Shown: positions 7,021 through 7,827 of the stretch, piece by piece
Layout: every line of letters starts with the position of its first letter
Numbering within the stretch: position 1 is the stretch's first letter
NCBI GenBank assembly: GCA_027063295.1
Contig: JAMORZ010000128.1
Coordinates: 1-7,827 of the forward strand
Source of the DNA: Sulfurimonas sp.
GTDB taxonomy: Bacteria; Campylobacterota; Campylobacteria; Campylobacterales; Sulfurimonadaceae
Length of the DNA: 7,827 nucleotides
Direction: 5' to 3'
The notes under the pieces: generated by a model
Database searches by the model: none
Seen by the model: the letters and a program-made list of their open reading frames with translations, nothing else
What the model was told of the DNA's origin: nothing
Program-made: the position numbers and the translations under genes

Positions 7021-7609
7021 AATCAGTACAAAGTTTACAAGTGTCATGATGGTAAAAGCTCGTTTGTAAAAGAGAAGGGGAGATTTCTCTATGAGTGGTG
7101 CATTTTTTACAAAGTATGGTTTTACCTTCTCTGGATGTGTAAGCTCATAGTGCATCTCTGAATAGTGGCTGTATCTTTGCTCTTTATCAATGGCGATGGA
7201 ACGCAGTATCACACTGTCTAGCCATTGTGGGATATTTTTGTTCAGAGCACTTGGTGCTTTTGCCTCTTTGAAGCTTGGAGTTCCCGCTTTTGAATCAGTT
7301 GAGAAAATCTCAGTGATACTTCCAAACTCGATGATTTTAAACTCTAAGTTTTCATCATCATCTTTTGCTATCATCACATTTGGTACGTGTCTTTGGTATG
7401 ACCGCTTTTGGAAAAAACGCAGCTTTGAGTCTTTTTGCGTTCCATGCCTCTTTGACAAAAAGATCAAGCAGTACTTCATCTTCTGCAGCTTCATAAGGGG
7501 CAAACTTTACAACATAATCTTTTGTTTTTTTATGCACAAGCCATGTTCGCTCATTTTGGATGAGGGGTTTTAAAAGGGTATATCCATCGATATCCATCCC
7601 CTTGTCAAA
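7003..7609 (-). pseudogene. Eroded Ser/Thr protein kinase (from a bifunctional kinase/PP2C phosphatase)
   Basis: Two reading frames carry parts of one kinase. The first, from about 7609 (ATG at 7597) to about 7380, encodes an N-lobe: FDKGMDIDGYTLL, the ATP-binding Lys in YVVKFAP (K31 from that ATG) and an alpha-C-like FVKEAW (E50). The second continues to 7003: PNVMI (catalytic-loop Asn), KIIEFGS where DFG has become EFG, AGTPSF, then IPQWLDSVIL, a RYSHYSE block, PLIEKSPLLFYK and a terminal TM helix. This layout is that of the bifunctional PP2C-kinase proteins often found near nitrate-assimilation genes in proteobacteria. Missing are the entire N-terminal PP2C domain, the stretch from beta-4 through the HRD Asp, the APE/alpha-F/G region, and frame continuity near 7380. 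It cannot phosphorylate proteins. The substitution and multiple deletions argue for real decay, not a sequencing error. Confidence 0.8.
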
Positions 7610-7817
7610 AGCAGAGGTACAAACACTTGGAGAACTCTTTAGAGATTTAGAATGTGAACTCGAATCACTGGCAATATCAATGCAGCTTTTTATAAAAATA
7701 CTTACAAAAATCTCTGAAATTCAAAATGTTGTCAAGGAGAATAAAAACTTTCTACAGATCATCGCTGTTCTCAGTGCTTACACTCAAAAAGAGTTAGGCT
7801 TTATGTGCGAAAGTTGA
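7610..7817 (+). pseudogene. C-terminal fragment of an unidentified gene
   Basis: The + frame from about 7605 to the TGA at 7815-7817 reads like genuine protein: A/T-rich third positions, amphipathic helices, even hydrophobic spacing (ELFRDLECELESL, then MQLFIKILTKISEI, then NFLQIIAVLSAYTQKELGF). There is no sensible start. The ATG at 7560 lies inside the oppositely oriented kinase remnant, and the internal Met at about 7680 lacks a ribosome binding site. I read it as about 68 residues of the C-terminus of a gene whose 5' part was lost. I do not recognise the family; the helices suggest a coiled-coil or helical-bundle end. A TATAAT lies 3 bases after its stop, presumably for a following gene outside the window. 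Confidence 0.45.
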
Positions 7818-7819
7818 GT

Positions 7820-7825
7820 TATAAT
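7820..7825 (+). promoter_or_regulatory. Possible -10 box for a + strand gene beyond the window
   Basis: A perfect TATAAT three bases past the stop of the + strand fragment, at the window edge. No convincing -35 and no downstream gene are visible, so this is only a candidate. Confidence 0.3.
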
Positions 7826-7827
7826 AC

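Larger units (their letters stand above)
430..7421. repeat. Dispersed over-represented 7-mer AAACGCA (17 copies)
   Basis: Hand count of exact copies, leftmost base. In + orientation: 430, 1211, 2220, 2909, 3423, 5462, 5976, 6025, 7415. In - orientation (seen as TGCGTTT): 1579, 3449, 3933, 3956, 4764, 4999, 5078, 6494. Many extend to AAACGCAG or AAACGCAA. About one copy would be expected in this length on both strands from base composition. Copies lie inside genes in several codon phases (Lys-Arg, Gln-Thr-Gln, Asn-Ala, Leu-Arg-Leu, Ala-Phe, Cys-Val), so simple codon bias does not explain them. Confidence 0.55.

Noticed and set aside
6590..7225. The 12-mer CCATTGTGGGAT occurs in both the Zeta-like stub (about 6592) and the kinase remnant (about 7212), both encoding IPQW
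   Set aside because: Each IPQW segment fits its own family's normal C-terminal sequence, and flanking bases differ, so a duplication or recombination scar is not supported.
6559..7609. A toxin-antitoxin or kinase-based defence system
   Set aside because: The Zeta-like gene lacks its ATP-binding half, no antitoxin is seen, and the kinase is a pseudogene, so an active system is not supported.
7560..7817. An intact 85-residue + strand gene starting at 7560
   Set aside because: Its first 15 or so codons are antisense to the kinase N-lobe and no ribosome binding site precedes that ATG.

Overview
The window looks like a chromosomal segment from a Campylobacterota (epsilonproteobacterial) species, possibly a Sulfurimonas/Sulfuricurvum/Sulfurovum-type free-living organism. 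This rests on the A+T-rich sequence, the compact overlapping operons, the Lys/Ile/Phe-rich proteins, the extended -10 promoter (TGCTATAAT) with no obvious -35, and the gene content. No species can be assigned from the sequence alone.

Left part (1-1195, + strand): the 3' part of a TcdA-type tRNA threonylcarbamoyladenosine dehydratase gene, cut by the window edge. It is followed with no spacing by a small two-helix membrane protein with a cysteine-bearing extracytoplasmic tail, then by an overlapping 83-residue protein of unknown function. The three appear to be one transcription unit. It converges on the next unit with only 3 bp between stop codons.

Middle part (1199-6945, - strand): five genes packed as one operon, read from right to left. 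They are (1) a 128-residue stub matching only the C-terminal half of Zeta-toxin-family P-loop kinases; (2) a 438-residue protein with a YbjN/type III chaperone-like region; (3) a signal-less trypsin-like protease with a zinc ribbon and a C-terminal YbjN-like domain; (4) an M3 zinc oligopeptidase (PrlC/oligopeptidase A type); (5) a secreted endonuclease/exonuclease/phosphatase-fold protein. A promoter and a GTG start with a Shine-Dalgarno lie just ahead of the stub, and a terminator-like hairpin lies just ahead of that promoter. Genes 2 and 3 share a recognisable domain, so they probably act together; with gene 4 they suggest a cytoplasmic protein-handling (binding, cutting, peptide clearing) module, which is inference.

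Right part (7003-7827): a graveyard. On the - strand is a badly eroded bifunctional Ser/Thr kinase/PP2C-type gene: no phosphatase domain, a frameshift, two internal deletions that remove the catalytic loop and the APE region, and EFG in place of DFG, but the kinase N-lobe and the membrane-anchored tail are still readable. It abuts, head to head, a + strand fragment of another gene that also lacks its N-terminus. One deletion across a divergent gene pair would explain both losses.

Across the whole window the 7-mer AAACGCA occurs 17 times by hand count (9 on +, 8 on -), against about one expected from base composition, in several codon phases. I see no rRNA, tRNA, CRISPR array or complete insertion sequence. 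No gene-free stretch exceeds 300 bases.
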